Part shown: positions 16,132 to 23,526 of the stretch, in pieces
Numbering within the stretch: the stretch's first letter is position 1
How the letters are laid out: every line of letters begins with the position of its first letter
NCBI GenBank assembly: GCA_001983555.1
Contig: LJHE01000017.1
Coordinates: 1-41,587, forward strand
Length of the DNA: 41,587 nt
From: Candidatus Epulonipiscioides gigas
GTDB lineage: Bacteria; Bacillota; Clostridia; Lachnospirales; Cellulosilyticaceae
Direction of reading: 5' to 3'
The notes under the pieces: model-generated
The model's database searches: none
What the model was told of the DNA's origin: nothing
The model's input: the letters and a program-made list of their open reading frames with translations, nothing else
Program-made: the position numbers and the translations under genes

Positions 16132-16211
16132 TTGAACATATTTAATAATTTAAAAATATTATTTTGTTCAGCTTTTTAGTTTTTCGGTGGCCTCCTTTTC
16201 AGGGGAGGCTT
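16132..16211 (+). repeat. IS-end-like repeat, copy A
   Basis: About 80 bases running from TTGAACATATTTAATAATTT to AGGGGAGGCTT, directly after the transposase remnant. It contains the hairpin GCCTCC-TTTTCAGG-GGAGGC. It matches copy B (16266-16344) at most positions and is probably the terminal region of the former IS. Confidence 0.65.
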
Positions 16212-16265
16212 TCAAGTAAACACAAATCTGGAGCTTACACCTAACTTCAGTAGCTAAAGATAAAA

Positions 16266-16344
16266 TTGAACATGTTTGATAATTTTAAAATATTATTTTA
16301 TTCAGTTCTTTAGTTTTTCAGTGTCCTCTTTTTAGGGGAAGCTT
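16266..16344 (+). repeat. IS-end-like repeat, copy B (diverged)
   Basis: A direct, diverged copy of 16132-16211. It shares TTGAACAT-TTT-ATAATTT, TTTAGTTTTTC-GTG-CCTC and AGGGGA-GCTT, but its hairpin arms have decayed. The two copies are 54 bases apart. This suggests either two IS insertions or an internal duplication. Confidence 0.6.
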
Positions 16345-16403
16345 AGATTTTTTTTAATATAAAAAGCATATTTTTAAACGAACAAGATGATTTTATTTTG
16401 TTA

Positions 16404-16484
16404 TCAATCTTTTGTATTTACACGAAATATCTTAGCTAATATTTTTCTCATAAACTTAGGGGGAGTTATAACTTTAATAATCAT
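16404..16484 (-). CDS. spoVM: Stage V sporulation protein M (26 residues)
   Basis: A tiny amphipathic peptide that sits on the positively curved forespore membrane and anchors SpoIVA to build the spore coat. The 26 codons encode MIIKVITPPKFMRKILAKIF followed by RVNTKD. They match B. subtilis SpoVM in length, in the KLPKF-like PPKF at residues 8-11 (with the membrane-adjacent Pro), in the hydrophobic/basic helix IL-x-KIF, and in the terminal KD. The ribosome site AAGGCGGTG stands 5 bases before the ATG. Synteny supports it strongly: rsgA-rpe-thiN-spoVM is the order in Bacillus. A GCATATT at about 16533-16539 (minus strand) resembles a sigma-E -35 element, but no good -10 follows. The gene is too short for usual ORF cut-offs and abuts the decayed IS block. 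Confidence 0.9.
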   Translation of the reverse strand: MIIKVITPPKFMRKILAKIFRVNTKD

Positions 16485-16580
16485 GAATTCACCGCCTTAA
16501 ATATATTTACACTTTGATATTTCTATAATATGCTAAAATTTCAAACATGTTGCAATAATTACGTAATTTGGTGATGTTTT

Positions 16581-17207
16581 TTAATCAATTGCTAGGATGA
16601 CAAGCAGTTTTCCAGTTTTTAATGAAATACTGGCTAAATTTTTAGTCATAACATTACTTATACCATAGGATTTACCCATGTCAAATGTTGCATTACTTAA
16701 AGAATAATAAAGTCCAGTTGTTTTTACTCCTGTTACTTTTTCGCTAAGAGGTAATAAGCTTACAAGTGTATCTTTTTGTGCTTTAATATCTATCTTTTTA
16801 TTTACTAAATAAATAGTGTTATGTGAATTTTTTATACTTGATTTTATACCTAAATTATTAAGCCTTACAAGTAATGATACATTAGCAAATGAATGGTCAA
16901 ATCTAGTTCCAATCCCACCATAGATCACAATTTCCGTTGCACCTATATTAATTGCATAATCTACAGCTGCTTCCGTATCAGTTTCATCTTTTTGAACATT
17001 CAAAATTTGTTTCTTAACATCTTTATATTTTTCCAATAATTCTTGGTCAACACTATCAAAATCACCAATTATAAAGCTTGGTGTAATATTTAAATAATTT
17101 GCGTGAAATAAACCATTATCAGCACAAATGATAATATCATAATCTTGTAAATCTTCACAAAACTTATAATTTCCGTAATATCCATTGACTAAAATTGCAA
17201 CTTTCAT
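16581..17207 (-). CDS. thiN: Thiamine pyrophosphokinase
   Basis: Transfers pyrophosphate from ATP to thiamine to give thiamine pyrophosphate. The 208-residue protein has the family motifs ADNGLFHANYL, GDFDSV at residues 48-53, KDETDTEAAVDYAI and GGIGTRFDH, and ends with the C-terminal beta-sandwich. Length is normal. It begins 6 bases after the rpe stop, with GAGAGG across the junction as ribosome site, and is followed 96 bases later by spoVM. No TPP riboswitch is visible, so control is probably that of the rsgA-rpe operon. Confidence 0.94.
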   Translation of the reverse strand: MKVAILVNGYYGNYKFCEDLQDYDIIICADNGLFHANYLNITPSFIIGDFDSVDQELLEKYKDVKKQILNVQKDETDTEAAVDYAINIGATEIVIYGGIGTRFDHSFANVSLLVRLNNLGIKSSIKNSHNTIYLVNKKIDIKAQKDTLVSLLPLSEKVTGVKTTGLYYSLSNATFDMGKSYGISNVMTKNLASISLKTGKLLVILAID

Positions 17208-17213
17208 TCTACA

Positions 17214-17858
17214 TTACCTCTCAAATATATGATAAAAATTTTTTACATTTTCTTGAGATCTTCCTTCTTCAAATACGCTTGAGCCTGCCACAATTAAATT
17301 TGCTCCTGCTTGTGTTATTTCTTTAACATTCATCAAAGTTATGCCACCGTCTACTTCTACTAAAATATTTGGTGCCAATTCTTTTACTTGACGAATTTTT
17401 TTTAGTGTATTTGAAATAAATTTTTGACCTCCAAAGCCAGGGTTAACACTCATTACTAATACCATGTCTAAATAATCTATGATATCAACTAAAACAGAAA
17501 CAGGAGTAGCTGGATTTATTGCAACAGCTGCTTTTGCTCCGTTAGTTTTAATTAATTCTATGGTTCTATTGAGATGAATACATGCTTCATAATGAACAGT
17601 AATTATATCAGCCCCAGCATTTGTATATTCTTTAATATAATGATCTGGATTAGTTACCATTAAATGAACATCCATTATTCCTTTTATATGCGCTCTTAAA
17701 GATTTTATAACAGGTAACCCAAAACTTATATTTGGAACAAAATGTCCATCCATAACATCTAAATGCATATATTTTACACCCGCATCTTCTACTTTTTTTA
17801 TATCATCTCTAAGGTTTGAAAAATCTGCCGCTAATATTGAGGGAGCTAAATGAGTCAT
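17214..17858 (-). CDS. rpe: Ribulose-phosphate 3-epimerase
   Basis: Interconverts ribulose-5-phosphate and xylulose-5-phosphate in the pentose phosphate pathway. The 214-residue TIM barrel has LDVMDGHFVPNISFG (metal ligands Asp and His), VHLMVTNPDHYI, VMSVNPGFGGQKFI and the second catalytic Asp in VEVDGGI. Length is normal. It lies 11 bases after rsgA and 6 before thiN, the classic Firmicute order. The ribosome site (TAGGTTAAAATAAT) is weak, which fits translational coupling to rsgA. Confidence 0.96.
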   Translation of the reverse strand: MTHLAPSILAADFSNLRDDIKKVEDAGVKYMHLDVMDGHFVPNISFGLPVIKSLRAHIKGIMDVHLMVTNPDHYIKEYTNAGADIITVHYEACIHLNRTIELIKTNGAKAAVAINPATPVSVLVDIIDYLDMVLVMSVNPGFGGQKFISNTLKKIRQVKELAPNILVEVDGGITLMNVKEITQAGANLIVAGSSVFEEGRSQENVKNFYHIFER

Positions 17859-17869
17859 ATTATTTTAAC

Positions 17870-18772
17870 CTACCATTTCTTAGTATTTTTTAATTCTTCA
17901 AAATAATTTAAATAACTTTGATATCTTGATTTATATATTTTATTATCTTCAACAGCTTTTTTTACATTACATCCTGGCTCATGAATATGAGTACAACCCT
18001 TAAATTTACATTCATTTTCATACTGATTAAATTCTATAAAATAATTTTTTAATAAATTGGGTTCTATAATATCAAATTTTAATGAAGTAAAACCAGGTGT
18101 GTCTAGTACATATCCACCAAAAGCTAATGTTAAAAGTTCAGTATGCCTGGTTGTATGTTTTCCTCTTTTTATTTTTTGACTTACTTGACCAGTTTCTAAT
18201 TTAAAGTTGGGGCAAATAGCATTTAATAAACTAGATTTTCCAACTCCAGAAGGACCTGCAAAAAATGAAGTTTTATTTTTTAATAAATCTTTAATTTGTT
18301 CTATATTAATATTATCATCTTTTACAGATGTGCAAATTACATTATAGCCTGTTAATTTATATCCTGCAACAATTTCTTTATATCTTTCATTTATAACTTC
18401 ATCTAGTTTATTTAAAACAATTATTGCATCTATTTTAGATATTTCCATCATTACTAAAAATCTATCTAATAAATCTAAATGCATTACAGGATATGAAAGT
18501 GAAAATACAATGATTCCTTGATCTACATTAGCAACTGGCGGTCTAATGAGTTTATTTTTTCGGGGTAAAATCTTATCTATGGTACCCTGTAAAAAATTAC
18601 CAGCAGTACTCCCTTCATAATTTGTTGTGCTAATTTTAACAATATCTCCAATGAGTGGAGTTTGATTCTCATTTCTAAATTTACCTCTTGCTTTACATTC
18701 ATATATTTGTTTACTTTCAGTTGGTGCTACATAAAAAAAACCTGCAATACCTTTAATTATTTTACCTTCCAT
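17870..18772 (-). CDS. rsgA: Small ribosomal subunit biogenesis GTPase RsgA
   Basis: A circularly permuted GTPase that checks late 30S assembly. In the 300-residue protein an N-terminal OB fold is followed by NKLD (G4), then GPSGVGKSSLLN (G1), DTPGF (G3) and a C-terminal zinc knuckle CKFKGCTHIHEPGC. That permuted order identifies the family. AAAGGAG precedes the ATG. In Bacillus this gene follows prpC-prkC; here the upstream neighbour 15 bases away is nrdG, so the kinase/phosphatase pair has been replaced or moved. Confidence 0.96.
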   Translation of the reverse strand: MEGKIIKGIAGFFYVAPTESKQIYECKARGKFRNENQTPLIGDIVKISTTNYEGSTAGNFLQGTIDKILPRKNKLIRPPVANVDQGIIVFSLSYPVMHLDLLDRFLVMMEISKIDAIIVLNKLDEVINERYKEIVAGYKLTGYNVICTSVKDDNINIEQIKDLLKNKTSFFAGPSGVGKSSLLNAICPNFKLETGQVSQKIKRGKHTTRHTELLTLAFGGYVLDTPGFTSLKFDIIEPNLLKNYFIEFNQYENECKFKGCTHIHEPGCNVKKAVEDNKIYKSRYQSYLNYFEELKNTKKW

Positions 18773-18787
18773 AATACTCCTTTAAAA

Positions 18788-19288
18788 TTAGATATTATAT
18801 AATACAATTTTATTTTGTGAAAAACTGGTTTGAACATCAATTATTCTTTGATTGCTACTTCCTCTAAATGATAGACGTATATCTTTTAATTTTTTTATAA
18901 ACTCACCATCAACTAATATATCGCAATATTCTAATATCAGTTTACGTTTTTTATGATTTAAAATTTCCTCAAAAGTATAGCCTGAATAAATCCAAATATT
19001 TTTATTAGTAGTTTTCTTAATATTTAGTATAAGATTTAATAATGAATTGTCATAAATTTGATCAAAGGGTTCTCCACCTAAAATAGATACTCCTTGAATA
19101 TTAGGAGAACTAATATGTTGTAAAAAATCTATTTCTGCTTTAGTGTCCCATAATAAGCCATTATTAAAGTTTTTATATTCTTCATTAAAACATCCTTCAC
19201 AAGATCTTGTGCAACCTGAAACAAACAGACTAGTTCGAATACCTAAGCCATTTGCGGTATCAAATTTTTTTATTTGAGAATAATACAT
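18788..19288 (-). CDS. nrdG: Anaerobic ribonucleotide reductase activating protein
   Basis: A radical-SAM activase that installs the glycyl radical on NrdD. The 166-residue protein shows CTRSCEGC (the CxxxCxxC cluster motif) near residues 26-33, preceded by FDTANGLGIRTSLFVSG, and SILGGEPFDQ. I prefer ATG 19288 because the mature motif then begins MYYSQIKKFD as in relatives. A TTG at 19297 is closer to AAGGAGATAA and would add three residues and overlap the upstream stop. No nrdD is in the window, so this nrdG is separated from its substrate gene. Confidence 0.93.
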   Translation of the reverse strand: MYYSQIKKFDTANGLGIRTSLFVSGCTRSCEGCFNEEYKNFNNGLLWDTKAEIDFLQHISSPNIQGVSILGGEPFDQIYDNSLLNLILNIKKTTNKNIWIYSGYTFEEILNHKKRKLILEYCDILVDGEFIKKLKDIRLSFRGSSNQRIIDVQTSFSQNKIVLYNI

Positions 19289-19289
19289 A

Positions 19290-20255
19290 TTAGTCAATTA
19301 TCTCCTTGATAAAAAGTGTAGGTTCTTTCATTAAATCAATAACTGTTCCTGTTTTTGTAATTATGATAGGACGTAAAGGAAATCCTATATTTTGTTTAGC
19401 AACAATTCCCGTTACAGAATTTGTTAGCTCAATCATTAGTCCATTTGGATAACAATATAACACTTCAGCAGCTTTTTTGAATATCTCAAAATTATATCTT
19501 GTAGAGGCTTCCATATTAAAAACTTCTATTCGTTGATTAATATCAAGAACTTGTTGTACGAGATTACTGTAATTATTCGCAATATGAAGTATTTGAGCAT
19601 GCAAATGAAGTTTATCACCTTTTATTTTATAGGGACCTGAGCCATCAATTTTTTCATGAATATGCAAAACAGGAACATATACAAGAGGTGATATAGTAGT
19701 ATTAGCACGCATCATATTGAGAGCTCTTTCTAATGGAGGTTTTGAATCTAGTATTAGTTTTCCAATATCATGTAAAATAGCACTAGCAACAATTTTTTCA
19801 ATATCTTGATATTTAGTACGTCTATTTCGACAAATAGCGATACAATAAATAGCAACTTCCAATGAATGAGCAGCTATTTCATCAATTTGCTCTTTTGTAG
19901 GATTTCTATATAAAACAGAATTTTCATTAATATTACTTTCATCAATTATCATATTTATAATTTGTAGTAATAAACGATCGTTAATCACTTTTGTTTTTTT
20001 TATCTGAGTATACATATTGATTAAATCAGTTAATAAATCTAATTTAACAATATCTTCAAACACTGGTTCCATAACAACTTCATCTGAAAAAGTTTCTTCG
20101 ATATAGATATAAGTAATACCTAAATGTTTAATTTTAGTGATAATGGAATCTGTAAGTTCTTTACCAGCTGGTAAAAAGAGCAATCCTGTATAAGTTCTAA
20201 TTGGATAAGCAAGCTTTTTACCAATGTGTTTTTTAGAGGCTATAACTAATCTCAT
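19290..20255 (-). CDS. HD-GYP-like protein with degenerate active site (paralogue 1)
   Basis: A 321-residue cytoplasmic protein. An N-terminal domain (residues 1-90: LAYPIRTYTGLLFLPAGKEL) is typical of clostridial HD-GYP proteins. The HD domain has HSLEVA and ILHDIGKL. The signature HHExxDGxGYP reads HIHEKIDGSGPY: the first His of the pair is Ile, and GYP is GPY. The later conserved Asp of VADxYDA is Asn (IANNYSNL). The C-terminal part ends NSVTGIVAKQN...RPIIITK, the small beta domain of this class. I start it at 20255, after GAAAGGAAG; an in-frame ATG at 20276 precedes that site. c-di-GMP phosphodiesterase activity is doubtful, and nucleotide binding is possible. It abuts nrdG and has a clear paralogue at 20706. 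Confidence 0.85.
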   Translation of the reverse strand: MRLVIASKKHIGKKLAYPIRTYTGLLFLPAGKELTDSIITKIKHLGITYIYIEETFSDEVVMEPVFEDIVKLDLLTDLINMYTQIKKTKVINDRLLLQIINMIIDESNINENSVLYRNPTKEQIDEIAAHSLEVAIYCIAICRNRRTKYQDIEKIVASAILHDIGKLILDSKPPLERALNMMRANTTISPLVYVPVLHIHEKIDGSGPYKIKGDKLHLHAQILHIANNYSNLVQQVLDINQRIEVFNMEASTRYNFEIFKKAAEVLYCYPNGLMIELTNSVTGIVAKQNIGFPLRPIIITKTGTVIDLMKEPTLFIKEIID

Positions 20256-20286
20256 AATATATTTTCTTCCTTTCATTTTTAACTAT

Positions 20287-20315
20287 TAAATATTTCTACA
20301 AAAAAATACTATCAA
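20287..20315 (-). promoter_or_regulatory. Putative promoter before HD-GYP-like paralogue 1
   Basis: On the minus strand TTGATA (20310-20315), 17 bases, TATTTA (20287-20292). The -35 overlaps an inverted repeat TACTAT-8-ATAGTA (about 20307-20326), a possible operator. Confidence 0.45.
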
Positions 20316-20369
20316 TTAAAATAGTAGATTAATACGAAATATTTATCTAGCCTTGTACACACATTATTT

Positions 20370-20387
20370 ATTAGAATGAATTCTAAT
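20370..20387. repeat. Palindrome, candidate operator
   Basis: ATTAGAAT and ATTCTAAT flank a 2-base centre, upstream of HD-GYP-like paralogue 1. The arms resemble Fur/PerR half-sites, but the centre spacing differs by one base from that family. Function unknown. Confidence 0.4.
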
Positions 20388-20546
20388 ATAAAATAGTATT
20401 CTAAAATAACTATATAAATACAATAGCTTATTGTAAAATAATATGGAAATAAAAGTATTTATACAAAATTTTGGATAAAATTACCTGCAATATTATTTAT
20501 ATGTTAAAAAATTCTACATGTTACATAATCTAGGTATTCAATTTAA

Positions 20547-20591
20547 TATGTTATGATTTTCAATATTTAAAATATGACTAATCATAACATA
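20547..20591. repeat. 12-base inverted repeat with 21-base loop
   Basis: TATGTTATGATT (20547-20558) is the exact reverse complement of AATCATAACATA (20580-20591). No T-run follows on either strand, so it is not a typical terminator. It may be a structured RNA element or a protein site. Confidence 0.45.
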
Positions 20592-20625
20592 AATTGTACA
20601 ATCAAAATTTGGTTCTTTATATATT

Positions 20626-20691
20626 TTAAAAGGTAAAATTGAGTTTTCCTACTTTAAAAAAATGAGCAGGTTGTAAACCTTTTATATGCAT
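20626..20691 (-). CDS. Possible 21-residue small ORF after HD-GYP-like paralogue 2
   Basis: ATG 20691 is preceded by GGAG at a spacing of 5 bases and begins 14 bases after the upstream stop. It reads MHIKGLQPAHFFKVGKLNFT plus F. The start context is good but the length is tiny and no family is recognised. It may be a gene relic. Confidence 0.2.
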   Translation of the reverse strand: MHIKGLQPAHFFKVGKLNFTF

Positions 20692-20705
20692 ATGAGCTCC
20701 AAATA

Positions 20706-21677
20706 TTAATTAATGGTTTTTTTGATAAAAGTTGTAGTTTCATGTAATAAGTTAATAACTTCTCCTTGTGTAGTGACTATTAAAGGACGGGAAGGAAATC
20801 CAACATTTTGCTTAATAACAATACCAACTTTAGCATTTGTGAGCTCAACCATAATACCATTTGGATAACAATATAATATTTCATTAGCTTTTTTAAATAA
20901 CTCAAGATCATATCGGTTAGAAGCTTCCATATTAAAAATTTCTATTCTTTGATTAATGTCAGATTCTTTTTGGGCAAGATTAGAATAATTATTAGCTATA
21001 TGCAGTATTTGTGCATGAACATGCAGCTTGTCACCCTTTATTTTATATGGACCTGATCCATCAATTTTTTCATGAAGATGCAAAATAGGTATATATATAA
21101 CTGGTGATATAGTAATATTAGTGCGAATTATATTTACAGCCATTTCGTGATGTGTGCTTGAATTTGAATTTTTCACTAGTTTACCAATATCATGTAAAAT
21201 AGCACTTGCAATAAGTTTTTCAATATCTTGATATTTCATATTGTTATTTCGAGCAATAGCAAAACAATATATTGCAACTTCTATTGAATGAAAAGCAAGT
21301 TCTTCAATTTCATTTTTAAAAATATCTCTAAATAAAAATGCATTTTCAGTTAAATTAATTTCATCCTGTATCATAATTACAATTTGAGCTAATAAACGTA
21401 TGTCAATTGATTGATTTTTTTGTATTTGAGTATATAAACGGATCAAGTTATTTAGTAAAGTTGTTTTAGTGTTATCTTCAAAAACAGGAGTTATAACAAC
21501 ATCATGTGCAAATGGTTCTTCTATATAAATATAATTAATACCCATTGTTTTAATTTTATCAATTACTTGTTGTGTAAGTTCTGTACCAATGTGTGCAAAT
21601 AAAATTCCTGTACTTGTTTTAATAGGTTGTGCAAGTTTTTTACCAATATATTTTTTAGATGCAATAACTAATCTCAT
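20706..21677 (-). CDS. HD-GYP-like protein with degenerate active site (paralogue 2)
   Basis: 323 residues, alignable with the protein at 19290-20255 over its whole length, including identical blocks HEKIDGSGPYKIKGDKLH and ILHIANNYSNL. As there, HDIGKL is kept while the HHE/GYP signature reads HLHEKIDGSGPY and the distal Asp is Asn, so metal-dependent hydrolysis is uncertain. The N-terminal domain (LAQPIKTSTGILFAHIGTEL) and the C-terminal small beta domain (NGIMVELTNAKVGIVIKQNV) match too. It starts 31 bases after the sulfatase stop and probably shares its transcript. The conserved changes in both copies argue for selection rather than random decay. Confidence 0.85.
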   Translation of the reverse strand: MRLVIASKKYIGKKLAQPIKTSTGILFAHIGTELTQQVIDKIKTMGINYIYIEEPFAHDVVITPVFEDNTKTTLLNNLIRLYTQIQKNQSIDIRLLAQIVIMIQDEINLTENAFLFRDIFKNEIEELAFHSIEVAIYCFAIARNNNMKYQDIEKLIASAILHDIGKLVKNSNSSTHHEMAVNIIRTNITISPVIYIPILHLHEKIDGSGPYKIKGDKLHVHAQILHIANNYSNLAQKESDINQRIEIFNMEASNRYDLELFKKANEILYCYPNGIMVELTNAKVGIVIKQNVGFPSRPLIVTTQGEVINLLHETTTFIKKTIN

Positions 21678-21708
21678 TATTTATTTTCCTTTCTTAAATG
21701 ATTAATAT

Positions 21709-23181
21709 TTAAATTGATTTCTTTCTTGTGTGTGTACTTTGTAAAATTTGTTCTAACTCTTGTTTCATACTTTCTACAATTTGTGGATATTGATCCGCCA
21801 CATTAATGCGTTGACTAATATCATAATCCATATTGTAAAGCTGATCATTTAAACTATTTCCAGTTTCATTAAGTACTATTGGTATTATTTCTTCTCCTTC
21901 ACTTGGTTGTAAATACGCCCATTTGCCACGTCTTAATATTCTAATTTTTTTACCACTTTCAAAAACGAGACTGGGACGTCCTACTATAGTTTTACCAAGC
22001 AATACATCTATCATATTTTGACTATCTTTAGCATCATATTTATCAAGAGATATATCTAACATATTAGCAAATGAATTCATTAAGTCTACCTGACTAAGTA
22101 ATGCTGGACTTTCAGCTTTAGAAATATTATTTGACCATGACAAAATAAATGGAACTCTAGCTCCACCATCAAATTTACTATATTTTCCACCTCTAAGTGG
22201 GCCAGCAGGTCTATGGTTTTTATTAAGTTCGTATGCCTTATCATCATATCCATCATTTAGAACAGGGCCATTATCGCTTGAGAAAATTATGATAGTATCA
22301 TCTAATAAATTATTTTCTCTTAAATAGGATGTTAGTTCACCAATGCACCAGTCAAGTTCTACAATAACATCCCCTCTTGGTCCAAGAGCGGTTGCTCCTT
22401 TAAATCTAGCACTTGGAACACGTGGAACATGTGGTTGATGAAGAGCGTAGTATATAAAGAAAGGCTTATCTCTTTTTTCATCTATAAAATTTTTAACTTC
22501 TCCTAAAAAAGTTTCTGAGAGCTCATCATCTTTCCAAATTGCACTTTTACCGCCACGCATAAAGCCAATACGTCCAATTCCATTAATAAGACTTCTATTA
22601 TGCCCCATACTTGATTCCATTACTATTTTTTCAGGACTATTTTCATAAGTGTCAATTTCATTTTCAAATGGACATTTCATTTGATAGCAAACTTCAATTG
22701 GATCATTAGGATCCAAGTTATAAATCTGTCTATTTTTAATATAAACTAATGGAACTCTATCATTTGTTCCAGGAAAAATAAAAGAATAATCAAATCCTAA
22801 ATCATTAGGTGTTTTTGTTATTTGCCCATTCCAATTTATATCACCATCACTTAATCCAAGATGCCATTTGCCAATAACAGCTGTATTATATCCAGCTGTT
22901 TTAAACATCTTTGGAAGAGTATATACATCTGTATCAATTATGCATTTGGCATTCCCAGGTAAAATCTTTGTATATTCATTTCTAAAAGGATATTCTCCAG
23001 TAATTATACTATATCTAGCAGGTGTGCAAACAGCTGATGTTGAATAAGCATTTGTAAACTTTATCCCATTTTCTAATAAATTATCGATATTTGGAGTGTT
23101 AATATCCTCCGCTCCATAACATGACAAATCACCATAACCCAAATCATCTGCATAAATTATTATTACATTTGGTTTTTTCAA
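21709..23181 (-). CDS. Type I sulfatase (arylsulfatase A-like), TTG start
   Basis: Predicted to cleave sulfate esters, probably of sulfated sugars. The 490-residue protein has NVIIIYADDLGYGDLSCYGA (metal Asp pair), the maturation motif CTPAR near residue 52 (Cys converted to formylglycine), GKWHLG, and SSDNGP (metal Asp/Asn). The Cys-type site requires an anaerobic sulfatase-maturing enzyme, and none is in the window. I choose TTG 23181 because AAGGAG lies 7 bases upstream; the in-frame ATG at 23199 overlaps that ribosome site. There is no signal peptide, so it would act inside the cell on imported oligosaccharides. It is followed by HD-GYP-like paralogue 2. Confidence 0.92.
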   Translation of the reverse strand: MKKPNVIIIYADDLGYGDLSCYGAEDINTPNIDNLLENGIKFTNAYSTSAVCTPARYSIITGEYPFRNEYTKILPGNAKCIIDTDVYTLPKMFKTAGYNTAVIGKWHLGLSDGDINWNGQITKTPNDLGFDYSFIFPGTNDRVPLVYIKNRQIYNLDPNDPIEVCYQMKCPFENEIDTYENSPEKIVMESSMGHNRSLINGIGRIGFMRGGKSAIWKDDELSETFLGEVKNFIDEKRDKPFFIYYALHQPHVPRVPSARFKGATALGPRGDVIVELDWCIGELTSYLRENNLLDDTIIIFSSDNGPVLNDGYDDKAYELNKNHRPAGPLRGGKYSKFDGGARVPFILSWSNNISKAESPALLSQVDLMNSFANMLDISLDKYDAKDSQNMIDVLLGKTIVGRPSLVFESGKKIRILRRGKWAYLQPSEGEEIIPIVLNETGNSLNDQLYNMDYDISQRINVADQYPQIVESMKQELEQILQSTHTRKKSI

Positions 23182-23214
23182 AAAAATTCTCCTTATCATT
23201 ATATTAATATCAAT

Positions 23215-23243
23215 ATTTTAATTCCTAAATTAAAAATTGTCAA
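23215..23243 (-). promoter_or_regulatory. Consensus promoter for the sulfatase gene
   Basis: Minus strand: perfect TTGACA (23238-23243), 17-base spacer, TAAAAT (23215-23220), 34 bases before the TTG start. It lies in the 345-base divergent spacer 23182-23526, which otherwise holds only the antiporter promoter and long A/T runs. Confidence 0.75.
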
Positions 23244-23458
23244 TTACTATTTGTAATTTATTCCATAAAAAGTAATAATTTACAAAAAAATAAAATATAT
23301 AAGAAAATTTTAAAAAATATCAAAATAATATTACAAGATTATTTTTTTTTTCAAAACATATAAAAAAAGTTAGTTATTATTTAAAAAAAATATTATGCTA
23401 AAAATTTAAAGTATAATTTTTGCACAATTATTAAAAAATATTGCATAATGTTGTACTA

Positions 23459-23487
23459 TTGAAATATTTTATTTATAAAGTTATAAT
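23459..23487 (+). promoter_or_regulatory. Promoter for the antiporter gene
   Basis: TTGAAA (23459-23464), exactly 17 bases, perfect TATAAT (23482-23487), 39 bases before ATG 23527. A TTGACA at 23492-23497 is also present but has no -10 at the right distance. Confidence 0.75.
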
Positions 23488-23526
23488 ATAGTTGACAAAA
23501 ATATATTAATAGGAGATGAAGAAAAG

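Larger units (their letters stand above)
20256..20705. other. Intergenic region between the HD-GYP-like paralogues
   Basis: About 450 AT-rich bases. They hold the promoter candidate at 20287-20315, an 18-base near-perfect palindrome ATTAGAAT-GA-ATTCTAAT (20370-20387), and a 12-base perfect inverted repeat TATGTTATGATT ... AATCATAACATA (20547-20558 and 20580-20591). A possible tiny ORF lies at 20626-20691. No other gene is apparent. Confidence 0.5.

Noticed and set aside
16345-16403. Terminator for spoVM
   Set aside because: Only short, imperfect pairings are visible downstream of the stop, with no clear helix followed by a U-run.
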